Below, piece by piece: positions 45,248 through 56,742 of a stretch of DNA of 64,000 bases; position 1 is the stretch's first letter; each line of letters begins with the position of its first letter. A program made the translations under genes and the position numbers. Origin of the DNA: Chlorops oryzae (Eukaryota; Arthropoda; Insecta; Diptera; Chloropidae). The stretch spans positions 64,542,561-64,606,560 of the forward strand of contig CM035807.1 in NCBI GenBank assembly GCA_020466095.1, in the 5' to 3' direction. A model generated the notes under the pieces. The model did no database searches. It was not told the DNA's origin and saw only the letters and a program-made list of their open reading frames with translations.

Positions 45248-45860
45248 TTACCTGCGCCGGCTGCGCAGGAACTCCCGGACTTCCTGCATCACCTCCTGGA
45301 CGAGGGTTGGCGAAGGACGACGAATCAGTGGCGGCGACCGCGATCGTACGGGTGTTGATGTCCAATGCTGATGGCAAGGCCGATGCCTGCCCGTGGAGTT
45401 AGCCCGACGGTGGGATGGGCTTCGCTCGTTGATCGACGACTGGTGCCAACGACGGGGTGTATTACCGCCTTCTGACCGGTGGCGTGGATTTGGATGATTC
45501 CGGCGCCGGCGCGATCGATGCCGACGACCTGGGACAACTGAACCTTCCGCACCCGGGCACTCCGGGGCTGCCACGGGCCGGGTTCAGGAGGCGACGGCGA
45601 TCGAAACCGTTGGTGACTCAAGGTGTGATGCTCTTCGTCACATATTTTGCATCCGTGTTGCTTTGGGCAGTCCTTCCGCAGATGCAATGGGGATAGACAG
45701 CGGAAACAGGATTTTTGCTGCTGGATTGTCAGCAACCGCTTCTCAACGGCCCAGCGGCGGAAGCGGCGACAGCAACTCAGTCCGTGGGCTCTATTGCACA
45801 CCACACATGCCCGTCGTTCATCCATGGCACTCTGAAATGAATAGGAGACACGGATGAGCA
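45248..45860 (-). pseudogene. BEL/Pao gag-type zinc-knuckle ORF, downstream of integrase
   Basis: The minus strand from the ATG at about 45828 reads ACVVCNRAHGLSCCRRF, then KSCFRCLSPLHLRKDCP (a CCHC knuckle) and CKICDEEHHTLSH. This Cys/His block normally ends gag in BEL/Pao elements. Here it lies after the integrase with only about 90 bp between. TATTCATTTCAG just before the ATG looks like a 3' splice site. The remaining about 150 residues are Arg/Pro-rich, open in overlapping frames, with no protease active site. It may be an acquired spliced ORF or a rearranged gag fragment. Confidence 0.65.
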
Positions 45861-45924
45861 GATGCGAAATGATAAACAAAGAGAGGGGGAGGCGGGAGTG
45901 TTGCGAAGGGATGAGGAATACTAG

Positions 45925-46949
45925 TCATAATGTTTCTGGTAATTTGACTGGCAAGAGGCAGAGCTTTGTAATCGGCCTTGTGATGATTCCAAATTGCGTT
46001 TTGACGTCTACAATGCGCACAAGACCATCATCTCCCGGGTGCACTTGAACGATTCTTCCCTTTCTCCACTCAAATGGTGCCAGCTGAGCATCCAGGAGGA
46101 CGACGAAGTCGCCAACCTTCAAATTTGGTTGCGGCATCTTCCATGTATGTCTCTTATGTAGATTTAGGAGATATTCCATTTTCCACCGTTGAGCGAAGCG
46201 GTGATGTAGAATTTTTACTTTCTCCCATCGCGTAGTGAGCGGCAAATCAGCGTGTGATTCTTCAGGCCAAGCGGTAAGTGGAGCTCCTCGGAGGAAGTGC
46301 CCAGGTGTCAGTGCTAATAGGATCATCTGACATTGGCGTGAGCGGACGCGAGTTCAAGACTCCTTCGATTCGTGCCAGCAATGTGGCGAATTCTTCAAAC
46401 GAGAATTTGTGCGGACCAGCTACCTTGACGAAGTGGATCTTGAAGCTTTTGACCGCCGCCTCCCATAATCCGCCCATATGAGGTGCGTGGGGCGGGATCA
46501 GATGCGACTCGAATCCTTGCAGAGAATACTTCCGCTGAAGGTCCTCCGCGGTACTCGAAATGAAGCTGGCGAGTTCGGTATCTAGAGCATTTTTTGCGCC
46601 AATGAAATTTCGGCCGTTGTCGGAGAAAATTCTCTTAGAAAGTCCCCGGCGCCCTACAAATCGATCGAACGCGGCTCGGAACGACGAAACACACCAATAC
46701 GCTGACGTAGCCCTTGAGATATGGAGCGGTTCGAAGAGTGGAGCTTTTGATGTCGAATGGTCCGGCAAAATCGACGCCAGTATGCGTGAACGGCAGCGAT
46801 AACGTCGAACTTTCGGCTGGCAAAGCAGCTATCATATGTGTTTTCAATCGTTGCTTGTGGATAGTGTACGTGTGACAGCAAATAATGCAGCTTTTGATCT
46901 TTCGCTTCAATCGCGCGATGTAGAAATTTTGTCGTATCATGCGAAACAT
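45925..46949 (-). pseudogene. BEL/Pao integrase with C-terminal DUF5641-like domain
   Basis: 46949-46635 holds the zinc region remnant CIICCHTY and THTGVDFAGPFDIK (first catalytic Asp). 46768-46262 holds RIFSDNGRNFIGA (second Asp) and PPHAPHMGGLWEAAVKSFK (Glu), then LNSRPLTP. 46326-45925 continues with TPGHFLRG and VGDFVVLLD, the C-terminal domain usual in BEL/Pao pol. Frames overlap and shift at about 46740 and 46290, so it is probably inactive. Confidence 0.85.
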
Positions 46950-46997
46950 GAGTTAAGCGCCACCATGCAAGAGTATTTGGTGTACGAAAGCCAAATA

Positions 46998-47284
46998 TAA
47001 ACTTGAAAAAGTAATGATGCAGTTTGATAGACTGTGCGTTTGTTAAAGCGTGTAAATATTAAAATATTTATTTACTTTCGCGGTGGTAAGGTAATAACCT
47101 AAAACCAATGTGTTGCATACATAAAGTGGGATATTTTTAACAGTCTTTGCTTATGTGATTTAATAATTTTCTAAGTTTTCTGTATTTATATCAGAGTTCT
47201 GAAAACTTCTTGAAAAATTTATTGCATACTTAAAGTGCAAGTATAATTTGCATTTTTAAATGTATTTTGATAATATCTGCTAAA
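46998..47284. repeat. fragment of the palindromic element arm
   Basis: Matches 57735-58025 in the same orientation with about 20% drift: CGTTTGTTAAAGCGTG, TTTCGCGGTGGTAAGG, TGCTTATGTGATT and ATAATATCTGC. It marks another, older copy of the palindrome family between the BEL remnant and Gypsy element 2. Confidence 0.8.
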
Positions 47285-47299
47285 CGATGTTTTATTTAG

Positions 47300-48095
47300 A
47301 AAAATGATAGGAACACAAGTGTTCCAAAGTTCTAAATTTTTCAGATATGCTGCTATGCAATCTCTCTACATCGGCGTTGCCTGTATGGTTGTTAGGTCAA
47401 GTGTAATAAACTTCTATATTTTCTGTTCTAAAAAGTCGTTGATAGTTACTGAGTTAAATTCGTTGTCTGTCACAATTTTCTTTGGTTTATTTCTGAGAGA
47501 TAAAAACATTCTGATCTTTTCTACTAATGTTTTGCTGTTCCTGTCTTCCAGATTCATTGCTATAGCGTATTTGGAAAATTTGTCGATAGAAGTAAAAAGC
47601 TATGTTTTTTATTTGTATACACGTCCTTATGGACTATTTCATTTATATCTGAAGGGGTTTCTATGATTGCAAATTTGGGTTTAATTGGTGATCTGCTGTA
47701 TTTTGCTCTATTGCAACCGTCGCAATTATTTATATTTTTTTGTATGAAATATTTAAGCTTTTTAAGAAATAATTTTGTTTTAAGACCCTCATAGTTTTCA
47801 GTAATGCCTGCATGTCCAGTTTCATTACTATGATATTTTCCAATATGTTTGTGTAGCTCATTTTCATTATCAATATCTCTTGCGATGAAACCACATCTGA
47901 CAAATTTTATTCTGGTGCCGAACAGTTCAATAAGTTTTAATTGCACTCCATTGTAAAGGTGATCAGATATTTCGGTAAAAATTCCTATTCGTCCATGGGT
48001 AATGTGCTGACGAAAAAGATCTGTCACGTAATTACTTTCGATATCCCTGGTGCTAATGAAAACCTTTTTATTGTTGTTGACAATTTTGAAATCCT
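47300..48095 (-). pseudogene. integrase of Gypsy element 2, 3' truncated
   Basis: 48027-47560 contains HKHIGKYHSNETGHAGITEN with the integrase H-x-H zinc half and NCDGCNRAKYSRSP with the C-x2-C half. After a frameshift near 47590, pieces of the catalytic core follow (SKYAIAMNLEDRNS, then IVTDNEFNS with the second Asp near 47460). It ends at about 47300 before the catalytic Glu. Confidence 0.8.
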
Positions 48096-48099
48096 CTGT

Positions 48100-49683
48100 T
48101 TTATGGTATGTTAGTATGATTAGAGTTTTAAATCTATTGACTACGGTGCACTATGGGAAAAAATTCCAAAAAGCTGGCCAAAACCCTGAATTTTTTTTTA
48201 TATTCTGACAATTTTTCGGACGCACCTCGTTATAGAAACATTTGGACTATCACATTCTGGGAACCCCAATGATGTGGTATGAATAGCTTGCGTTAGCTTT
48301 CAGTTTAAATCTAGCAGTTAAGCGAGTGGCATCGCGCGCATAACTTGACCGGAAAAAAGCACTGTTCTTTAAAATTGTGTAAAAACTCAGAAGCCGTTCG
48401 ACAGAAAATGAGTAATATGTCCGAGAACCACGAAGGTATATAGAAGCTTAATACATAAACAACGATTCAAAATTTTGAACTGGATAATAACTAGTTCAGA
48501 ACAAACTACAGGCAAAATATGTGTTTTTGGTTTGTTGAAATATCATATTTAATGATGGAAATAAAAAAAGGTCCACATTGTTCTGCAGTCAATTGTGTTC
48601 AGATTTACTTGTTACACATCCGTTATTATAAATCATCCAAAAAATTTGGCGTCCCCCTGCTATTCTTCTTTGGTGTTGTTTGGGCCCGTAAAGAATTATT
48701 GGTCTTGCGACCCAAATGGGGCAAATGGAAATCGTATGGAAGTCGAATAAAATCACGTACCTTTAAATGGTGTTGTTTCTGCTGCTGTTGTTGTTGTTGC
48801 GTCTGTTAATGTTGATGTGGATTATTTTGATGTGGATGAAGCAGGTGCTGGTAATTATGTTGGGTTTTGAACGAGTCCCGAATCACCCGATTAAAAACGC
48901 GAACGCGGCCCGTACTGCACTTTAATCACTTTCGATTTATATTGCGAACGTTTCGACTTCGATTGCGGATCGGTTTTATAATCGCGGACGTGTTGCGCCT
49001 TCAACTCTTCTTTTGGAATATTATTTTAAACGACCGGTGTTGCCAGTCAAGCCCGGCGGGAAAAGTGGCGAGCAGCTGGGCTCGAAGTGCTGCCCTTCTT
49101 TTTCCCGTTTTTTCGCCGCTGGTGGGATTTAGCTGCGTAGCGACAGCGGCTAAAACGGACAGGTGTATTGATTTTTAAAATTTTGTAACAAACAATTGTC
49201 ACAAAATTTTCACATTGTTAGGCTAGTGATGCCATACTTCAAAATTAAGAATCTCAATTAAAAAGAGTAAAAAGTACTTCCGAAAGATCTTGAAATATTA
49301 AGTGAAGTCTTTCTTAATAATTTTTTAAATCAAACGAAAGGAGTTGAGGTTATAAATCATAATTTTAAAGAAAAATGTTAGAGCAAATACAGGAAAAAAA
49401 TTAAATTTTTTTTCAGACCCAGGCCGCAAGTGCGGTATAACAAGGAAAGAGCTTTTTGACTTAATAAGAGGTCGCTTTTGTGATAATTTGAATAACATTT
49501 ATAAGGTTGTTGAAGATGAAATGAGTCGCAAATTAAAATATGGTTTTAAGCTTAACAAGAAAAACAAAATGGCCATACGCACTAATGTATATAGTATATA
49601 TACATAATAAGATGTAAATTTTGGTAAAACACATGTAAAAATTTCGTTTTATAATTAAAAAATATTCTATATATGAAATATAC
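48100..49683. other. unassigned insert between RNase H and integrase; LTR-like and exon-like parts
   Basis: 48560-49190 is GC-rich. On the minus strand it has TATAAAACCGATCC (about 48970), CAG-type repeats and AAAGGTACGTG (about 48762), resembling an LTR promoter, leader and splice donor, possibly of the BEL element. 49421-49605 on the + strand follows TTTTTTTTCAG and is open for about 60 codons (DPGRKCGITRKELFDLI, then MSRKLKYGFKLNKKNK). I do not recognise it. 48140-48420 matches nothing here. Confidence 0.4.
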
Positions 49684-49746
49684 CTACAAAAAAGTATAAA
49701 AAATTTTCAAAGCTTCATTTTGAAAAAAATCCGCCATATTATATTC

Positions 49747-49777
<31 letters not shown>

Positions 49778-51540
49778 GAAAATTCTAACTCACCTACCTC
49801 AAACACCCTCAAAACCAAAGTTTTGGATTTTTTGCCATGTTTTTGGGTTTTGTGAATGAATAGTGACGCTGTGCTGAAATTATCATCATTATTTTCTGTT
49901 TCTCCTGAGTTTTCTATTGCTAGTATTTCTCCAAATTCATTGTTTATTCTGCTCAAAAAATCTGCTACTTTGTTATCCTTGCCTTTTATATAGTTGATAG
50001 TAAAGTCATATTCACCTAATTTTAATAACCATCTTTTTAGTTTTGGATTTATGTCTTTGCCTTTGGTTTTAGTGTGTAACTTTAATATTAAGGGTTGGTG
50101 GTCAGTTAATAGCTCGAACTGTCTGCCATACAAATACGGTCGGAAATAATTTATTGACCAGACTATTGCAAGTTATTCTTTCTCTACTAAGCGTTATTTT
50201 TTTCATGATCATTTAACGTTCTGCTTGCATAAGCAATTGGGTGTTCGCTTTGGGAAAGTACCGCCCCCAATTCATGATCACTAGCATCTGTTGTTAATTT
50301 AAAGCCTTTGGACCAATCTGGGTATTTTAGCAAAGGTGGATTTACAAGAAGGTTTTTTAATTTTTCGAAGTCGTCTATGTATTGGGAATCGTTCACATTT
50401 ACTTTTGAATTTTTTTTCAAATAATTAGTAAGGTTGTATGCAATTTTTTGCATAATCTTTAACAAATTTTCGGTAATAACCTATTATACCAAGAAAAGAT
50501 TTGATTTGTTTTTGAGTCTTGGGGAGTTTAAGTTTCTAAATTGATTCAACTTTGGTTGGATTAGCTTGCATACCTTCTGGGGTAAGAGTATGGCCCAAAT
50601 AAACAGTCTCTTTGCAGAAAAATGCGCATTTATCGATTTGGAGTTTTAAATTATGCTCTCTTAATTTAGAAAAAATTTTATTTATGCTATCAACGTGTTC
50701 TTCGATACTCGTACTTAAAATTAATATGTCGTCGAGGTAGACGAAAGAAATTCTAGTGATATATTCCCGTAGTACTGAATTAATCAACCTTTGAAAGGTT
50801 GAAGGTGCGTTTTTCAGTCCGAATGGCATTCGAATAAATTCATAGTGACCGAATGGAGTGGAGAAGCCAGATTTCCTTCGATCATCTTCTTCAATAAGAA
50901 TTTTATGAAAGCCTTTTGCCAAGTCCAAGGTTGAGAAATAATTAGCTTTCCCTAATTTTTCTAATGTATTTTCTATATTGGGAATAGGGAATTTGTCGCT
51001 GACAGTTATCTCATGAAGCTTACGGTAATCTATTACGATTCGCCATTTTGGCTTGCCTGAGTTATCTAGTTTCTTCGGCATTATCCAGATCGGAGAATTA
51101 TAAGGGGAATTACTTTCTTTAATTATGTTCTGATCTAACATTTCGCTAATTTGTTTGCTTATTTCCTCCTCGTGTATCTTTGGATACCTATATTTCCGAA
51201 TATATATATTTCGTGCATATTGGTCTATCAGTTTGGGTTATAAAACTATGTTTAATTGCATGTGTATTGGTGTATATGGTGAGGTTTAGTCCTTCGTGGT
51301 AAAAAATATATGTGTTTTCTTCTAGTATCGATTTAAGAAATTTTTTTTCGTCCTCATTCATATCGCTTCCATATAATTTTTGACATAATTTTCACTGATA
51401 TTCATCGGTTCCAAGGTATGGATTTCCTTTACTTTATATGGGCAAGAATGAAAAAAATTTATTTTATTGTTATTTATTTCAATATATTCTTCTTCAAGGT
51501 TAATTTTTGCTTTCAATACTTGTAAAATATTTTGACCAAT
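49684..51540 (-). pseudogene. pol (RT and RNase H) of Gypsy element 2
   Basis: 51540-51142 is a broken linker (IHTLEPMNISENYVKN). 51141-50536 is a clean RT: ESNSPYNSPIWIMPKK, LDLAKGFHKILIEED, RMPFGLKNAPSTFQRL and FVYLDDILIL with the YLDD active site at about 50735. 50465-50187 carries FKLTTDASDHELGAVLS, the RNase H Asp. 50133-49800 is [14 protein letters not shown] and [14 protein letters not shown] stop/frameshift lies between these. The end runs into a 24-base poly-T tract at about 49752-49777. Confidence 0.88.
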
Positions 51541-53145
51541 TAATCAAACAAAATTTTTATTTTTGAATTCTGTCAATCCATAGCATAAAGCCATTATCTC
51601 TGGATTCCTTCGGCATAAAGTTCTATAAATGGGAGCCAGCGATGAGTAGTTCGTGCGTCTGACATCTAAGTAAAAAGTATCAACACGTCTAAGAGCTCTA
51701 AAAGGGACGTTGAAATTAATAAGCTCTAAAAGAGCAGGACAATCAAGTCTGGCACTAATAATATCAGCAACAAAAAGCGCTAAGAGTACTTTTCGTCTAG
51801 ATTCTAGTGATTTTAGCCCAATAAGCATGCAACGCACATTATATGCTGGCAGTTGATTTTCAAAATGCAGAGAACGTAACGCAAAACGGGTAAACGCTTT
51901 CTGGATACGCTCAACTCGTAAGATCTGATAATTGTAATATGGATTCCAAATAATAGACGCACACTCCAATTTAGAACGCACAAACGCGGTGAAGAGAGCT
52001 TTATAAGTGTATGGATCTGAGAAATTTAGGCTATTTCTTCGGATAAATGCAAGCATGACATACGCTTTTGGAATAATGTAATTGAAATATTATTGAATGT
52101 GAATTTGGATTCAAAAATAACACCTAAATCCTTAACAAAATCAATTTTTTTGAGAGAAGATTCAATGAGTTGATAGGAGGAAACAATAGGTCTATGGGAT
52201 TTATTATACGTTACGGCAACGCATTTATTGAAATTCAAAAAAAGCTTATTGTTATTGCACCAACTATTTAGTGCATTTAAATCTGATTGAAGAATTAAGG
52301 AGTCGTTAAAAGATCTGATTTTAAGATATATTTTTAAGTCGTCTGCAAAAAGCAAACATCGACAGCCTCGAATGACGCTTGAAATATCATTAATATAAAT
52401 AATGAAAAGAAGAGGTCCAAGAATACTTCCTTGAGGCACACCAGAGGTAGCTATAAAAGAGTATGATTGGACATCTTCCAAGCGGACACATGATACTCTA
52501 TTTGTAAGATAAGATTTAATCCAATTTATAAATTTTGAATGAAACCCTAAACATTGTAGTTTATTTATTAGTATCGAATGGGAAAATTTATCAAACGCCT
52601 TCGAAATGTCAGTATAAACGGTATCCACTTGAAGGCCTTCATTGAAAGCTGAGATACAATATTCCGAAAAGACAGCAAGATTACTTACAGTAGATCTACC
52701 CACTACAAAGCCATGCTGAAATGGCGAAATAATGGTTTTCATGGCAAAATAAATTTTACCTTTAACAATTGACTCAAATAGTTTACTTGAAGTTGAAAGC
52801 TTCGAGATCGGTCTATAATTTTCTACATTATTTTTATTTCCCGATTTAAAAATAGGGCTAATAAAAGCTTTTTTCCAATCAGAAATGAAGTCGGCAGTAT
52901 ACAATGATTAGACAGCGGATTTTATGCACTTTTTTGTTTTAAGTCAGAATGAAATAAAATTTTGAATTTGGACTTCTTGAAAGACCTATTTTTGATTTAA
53001 GACTGCATATCCAAAATATGCAAAAACATATGCAAGAATATGCAGGAATATGCAGGAATATGCAGAATAAAAACAGTATATTTTGTATATAAATTGAGAT
53101 ATTTTATTTTCGTTGACATTTGGAAAATAAAAAAATTGATAACAT

Positions 53146-53240
53146 AGGCTTCGTGGCGTAGTTGTCTGAGATGCCAACTTACGATTTGGAAGTATGTGGG
53201 TTCGATTCCCGCCCTGGTCGCGTTTTTTTTCTTTTTTTTT
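53146..53240 (+). repeat. tRNA-derived SINE piece or tRNA pseudogene
   Basis: A box TGGCGTAGTTGTC at 53154 and a perfect B box GGTTCGATTCC at 53199-53209 with a paired T arm (GTGGG/CCCGC). The anticodon loop would read TTACGAT (anticodon ACG). The 5' acceptor bases do not pair with CCTGGTC, so it is not a working tRNA. A T-rich tract follows (53222-53242). Confidence 0.65.
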
Positions 53241-53306
53241 TATTAATTCAAAACTTCGCCTAAGCATCCAACCTTGGGAGCTTAAGTTTAACTTAAGCGG
53301 TACTTT

Positions 53307-53549
53307 TTAAAGCACTCTGAAATTGATTCTGTCGCTTAAGCAACGTTGAATCATTAAAGGAGGGTTAAGTGTGCACTGTGAAACTGGGCATGAGAAAACT
53401 TTATGCTTTGGTTCAATATGAAAACTCACATATTTTTTGCACCTGACGCATATTAATTGATTGCCATCAAACTCAAAACATGCCGATTGCGTTTCATTGA
53501 GCCAATTATTTATTTGTGCTCTTTTGGAAGCAAACTTCGTTTTCGGCAT
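53307..53549 (-). pseudogene. BED-type zinc finger end of a hAT transposase
   Basis: 80 codons starting MPKTKFASKRAQINNWLNET, then ICVRCKKYVS and HKVFSCPVSQCTLN. The Cys pairs and basic N-terminus suit the BED/ZBED-like DNA-binding domain that begins many hAT transposases. The catalytic domain is absent. It lies within the hAT ends, on the minus strand. Confidence 0.65.
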
Positions 53550-54576
53550 CTTATACGTTCATTTAAAAATCGAAGTAAAATTATAACTTTTGATTCAAAT
53601 GACAAATATTTGCAACGGTTTTGCATTTGCCTACTAGATCAGCAGTTGTATTTCGCGTAAGACAAGTCGAAAACAATTATTTCATAAGGTTTTTGTCGTG
53701 CATATTAGTGCATATACGTGCATATTCCTGCATATTTTTGCATATTGGAAATAAGAATATGCATTTAAGCAAAATATGCAAAATGAAATAGGGCTCATTT
53801 GCAATATTTTCTTATGAAACGAATTTGTGTGCAAACAAAATTTAAATCCGATCATCTATTAAAGATATGCATTTGCATATTATCCGCTGTCTAACAATGA
53901 TTTATTGAAAATTATAGTCAAAGGAACAGATAAGCTTAAAGCACACATCTTAAAGAGGTTCATGGAAAGACCATCGTTATCAATTTTTACGGAGTTTTTT
54001 AAATTAATCATGGCCGATATAACCTCAGCCAAAGATAAATTTAATATACCAAAATTAACATTTGCCATATTACCAAGAATATCTTGAGAAACGTCATGAT
54101 ACGATTCAAAATTTGATTTAAAATAATTCGCGAATAAGTTAGCTGATTCCAAGGGAGAAGTAGCAGTAACTTCATTAAGGTACACTAAATTTGGGATATT
54201 GGAGGTCTGTTTTTTAGAATTGACAAAACGCCAAAACTCTTTTGGATTTGATTTAATGCTCGATTCAAACTTAGAAATATAATATATCTTTTGAACAGAA
54301 ACTTGTCGAGAAAATTAAATTCACGCATGTAATGCTTGTATTTATTTAAGAAGAGCAAATTACTAGAAGTGATATGCTTCTTATAAAATTTGTTTCTCAA
54401 ATTTTTAAGCCTTTTTAGACCGGGCGTAGCCCAAGGAGTTTTGTAGTTTGAGTGTCTAATGAGCGGAGAACACTCTTTAAAAAGGCATACAACTATAGAT
54501 TTAAATCGAGAAAAGGAGAATTCCGTACTTGAAAACTCTAACTCTCGTTCCCAATATATACTTTTGATTTTAGAAC

Positions 54577-55483
54577 TTAAAAGAGAGAAATTACAATTTT
54601 TAAAGTAAAACTACGCGTATTATCATTGACATGAGTAATAGGTATAAATTCATAAAATTTGATAGAAATTTCCAATGGATTATGATGCATGCTAGCTGCA
54701 CAAATGGGGAAAGCTGATTCAATTATGGAGCTAGTAATATTACTATTTGTGTAGATCAAATCAAGTAACCGATTTAGTTTGTTAAAAACACTATTAATTT
54801 GAAAGAGCTCAGAATTTGAAAAACCATCTATTAAATATGATTCACTATTACTGGTTACATTAGACGGAATAAGACCATTACAATTAACAGAAAAATTCCA
54901 ATCTAACCTATTTAGATTGAAATCACCTAATACACAAATATAATTATTATTTGTTGCAATTTCATTTACGTTATCAACATGCGCTTTATACAATTCCAAA
55001 CCGGAATTAGGGGGAATGTAAGATGCACAAACGAAAATAGTACCTAAACTACCGCGAATTGCAACACAAAGCTGATCCAAAAGAGAATCATTATTTTGTA
55101 ATGCAACTTGATAAGAAAAAAATGTTCGTCTGACTGCAATGAGAACACCTCCTCCCCTATTGCAACCAGTTTTAAATGAGTCACGATCTTTGCGATATAC
55201 TTGGAACATATTTAAACAAAAAAAACTCTCCATCAAAGAAATCAGCATTTAGACACGATTCAGTAATAACGATTATATCGAAATCAAGATTCATTGTTAA
55301 AGTATAAAAAATATTAGATTTTGTTCGCATTCCAGCAACATTCTGGTAGTAAATCTTAAGTTCATTGCTATAATCGTCAACACCTTCTTCCCTACTGGGA
55401 ATATTATTTGAGAGAGAGACCTTGTTATTTGAATTATTTACAGCTATGGGCACGGAAGCTGTTTCGGAGCCGCGCTCTCTCAC
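54577..55483 (-). pseudogene. AP endonuclease domain of CR1/Jockey-type element
   Basis: 55483-55181 has LKIYYQNVAGMRTK and DFDIIVITES (Asn and Glu of the active site). A frameshift near 55230 leads to 55180-54577 with NRGGGVLIAVRR, VCASYIPPNS, CVLGDFNLNRLDW (Asp/Asn) and LLDLIYTNSN. The usual final S-D-H reads SMHHNPLEI. The stretch 54576-54186 to the RT is frameshifted. Confidence 0.85.
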
Positions 55484-56216
55484 TCATGTATACGTACACA
55501 AAAACGGAAAAGCAAGCAGAGTAATGAAAATTGATTCAGTCTGACTAAAAACTCGAAGCAAGTCAGACGTGTGCCGTATCGCGCGAAAAGAGAGGATATA
55601 AATAGACGAAAAAGTACATTGTAGAAAAGCGAATCGAAAATTTTTTGACTGTGTTTGTTGCTCATACCGCTTCATTAATGCGCGTTAATTTAAAGAAGTA
55701 TTGTAATATTACACGTTTTTTAACACGTTTTTTTTTTTCAATATTTAATAGTTTTAAGCAAAATTGAAATATATAATAAAAGCAAATAAAAAGCAAACAT
55801 GTTTGATATAAAATATGAAAATTAATTTATAAAAACTTCTACTGCAAATATCGATGAGATTATAAGGTTTTCAAAACCATAAATTGAACAACCCAAAGCC
55901 TTTTCCTGTTACAGTTATGAAAAAAGCAAATCTGTTTTATAAATTTTTATTTCACGCAAAATATTTTTTCCAGTGCCACGCATACAAATTTGCACGCAAA
56001 ACAACAATGTAGTGGTGCCCATACCTGATTATTTATGATGTTTAGCGCTACGTGAGTACTTCTTCGTTGTCTTGCTTTCGGAAAAAACGAAAAGCACGTA
56101 CTCTTACACCAGCAGGCCATAAAGATGAGTCTAAGAGTTTTGTATAGGGAGCATCAGAAACTCCAAGCTTAAAATTTACTCTCCTAAGAGCTTCATTCGG
56201 AGTGTCTTTTTTATGT

Positions 56217-56738
56217 AATTTATAGCAGGAAAAGCGATATTGTCCAGAATTTCTGCCTATTGTGTTATTTTGGTTTGTATTAGTGTTTTGAGTGTTAATC
56301 TGAGTGTTTTGTCTGTTAGCGTTAGTGTTAAAGTTGGTGTTTTGTGCGTTATTTTGAGTGTTTTGTCTATTGCCCGGCGGATAAGAGTTGGAGTTTTGAG
56401 TACTATTCTGATTGTTCTGTCGGTTTTCGGACCTGAAAGTATTTTTGACTAAGTCACATTCTTCCAAACAATAATATGATTCTCTAAGGGTTTTTATGTT
56501 TCTACTGTAGATTATGCTGCACAGGTGTGGTGGGATATTAGCGAGGAATGTTTTTAAAATAAGAGCTTCATTTACAATGGGTGAGAATTCTGTAGGTTTC
56601 AAAGGGTCTTGAAAATATTTACTATTGAGCTTATCTAATATATTTCTTAAATATATAAAAGATAGGCTTACGTTATATTGCGTTGATTTGTGACCATGTC
56701 GGGTTGTTTATTGTCCTGATTACGTTGGCTGCTTCACC
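56217..56738 (-). pseudogene. gag of Gypsy element 2, C-terminal part
   Basis: The minus strand reads GEAANVIRTINNPTWSQIN (just below the palindrome), then FIYLRNILDKLNS, KPTEFSPIVNEALILKTFLA and IPPHLCSIIYSRNIKTLRES, a gag capsid pattern. It continues into an Asn/Gln-rich linker (repeats of the type NRQNTQNN) and the first Cys of a zinc knuckle (FSCYK) before the CR1/Jockey-type element begins. In-frame stops near 56655 and 56700. Confidence 0.75.
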
Positions 56739-56742
56739 ATGT

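Larger units (their letters stand above)
44601..46995 (-). mobile_element. BEL/Pao LTR element remnant
   Basis: Encodes a BEL/Pao-type integrase and its downstream domain, then a zinc-knuckle ORF. RT, RNase H and protease are missing. 44601-45240 is non-coding and could include LTR sequence, but no second copy is found to prove it. The high-coordinate edge is cut by a fragment of the palindromic repeat at 46998. Confidence 0.7.
52909..53893 (-). mobile_element. hAT element inside the RT gene
   Basis: Inverted ends TAGACAGCGGAT / ATCCGCTGTCTA (right end with one extra base) and an exact 8 bp duplication ACAATGAT at 52901-52908 and 53894-53901 are diagnostic. TATGCA words repeat in both subterminal regions (53015-53070 and 53695-53880), a usual feature of hAT transposase binding sites. 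985 bp, mostly deleted, retaining a BED-finger exon and carrying a SINE-like insert. Confidence 0.93.
51544..54185 (-). pseudogene. reverse transcriptase of CR1/Jockey-type element, split by hAT
   Basis: 54185-53902 gives LAEVISAMINLKNSVKIDND and PLTIIFNKSL. The hAT element 52909-53893 interrupts, and the frame resumes exactly with YTADFISDWKKAFISPIFKS. Then come DTVYTDISKAFDKFSHSIL, ATSGVPQGSILGPLLF and CRCLLFADDLKIYL with the catalytic DD at about 52350. 52056-51544 is the C-terminal part (PYTYKALFTAFVRSKLECAS). One frameshift near 52040. Otherwise well kept. Confidence 0.88.
51545..56216 (-). mobile_element. CR1/Jockey-type non-LTR retrotransposon, 5' truncated
   Basis: Minus-strand order: end of ORF1 (56216-56048: RRVNFKLGVSDAPYTKLLDS, then LWPAGVRVRAF), 560 bp spacer, ORF2 endonuclease (55483-54577), RT (54185-52026, split by a hAT element) and C-terminus to 51544. 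It interrupts Gypsy element 2 in the gag zinc-knuckle region on one side and the protease/RT linker on the other, so part of the host element was lost. Clade by motif style only. Confidence 0.75.

Noticed and set aside
45041..45857. Plus-strand ORFs overlapping the BEL zinc-knuckle gene
   Set aside because: GC-rich shadow frames. The minus strand holds the Cys/His motifs.
53146..53222. Functional tRNA-Arg(ACG)
   Set aside because: A and B boxes and T arm are present, but the acceptor stem does not pair.
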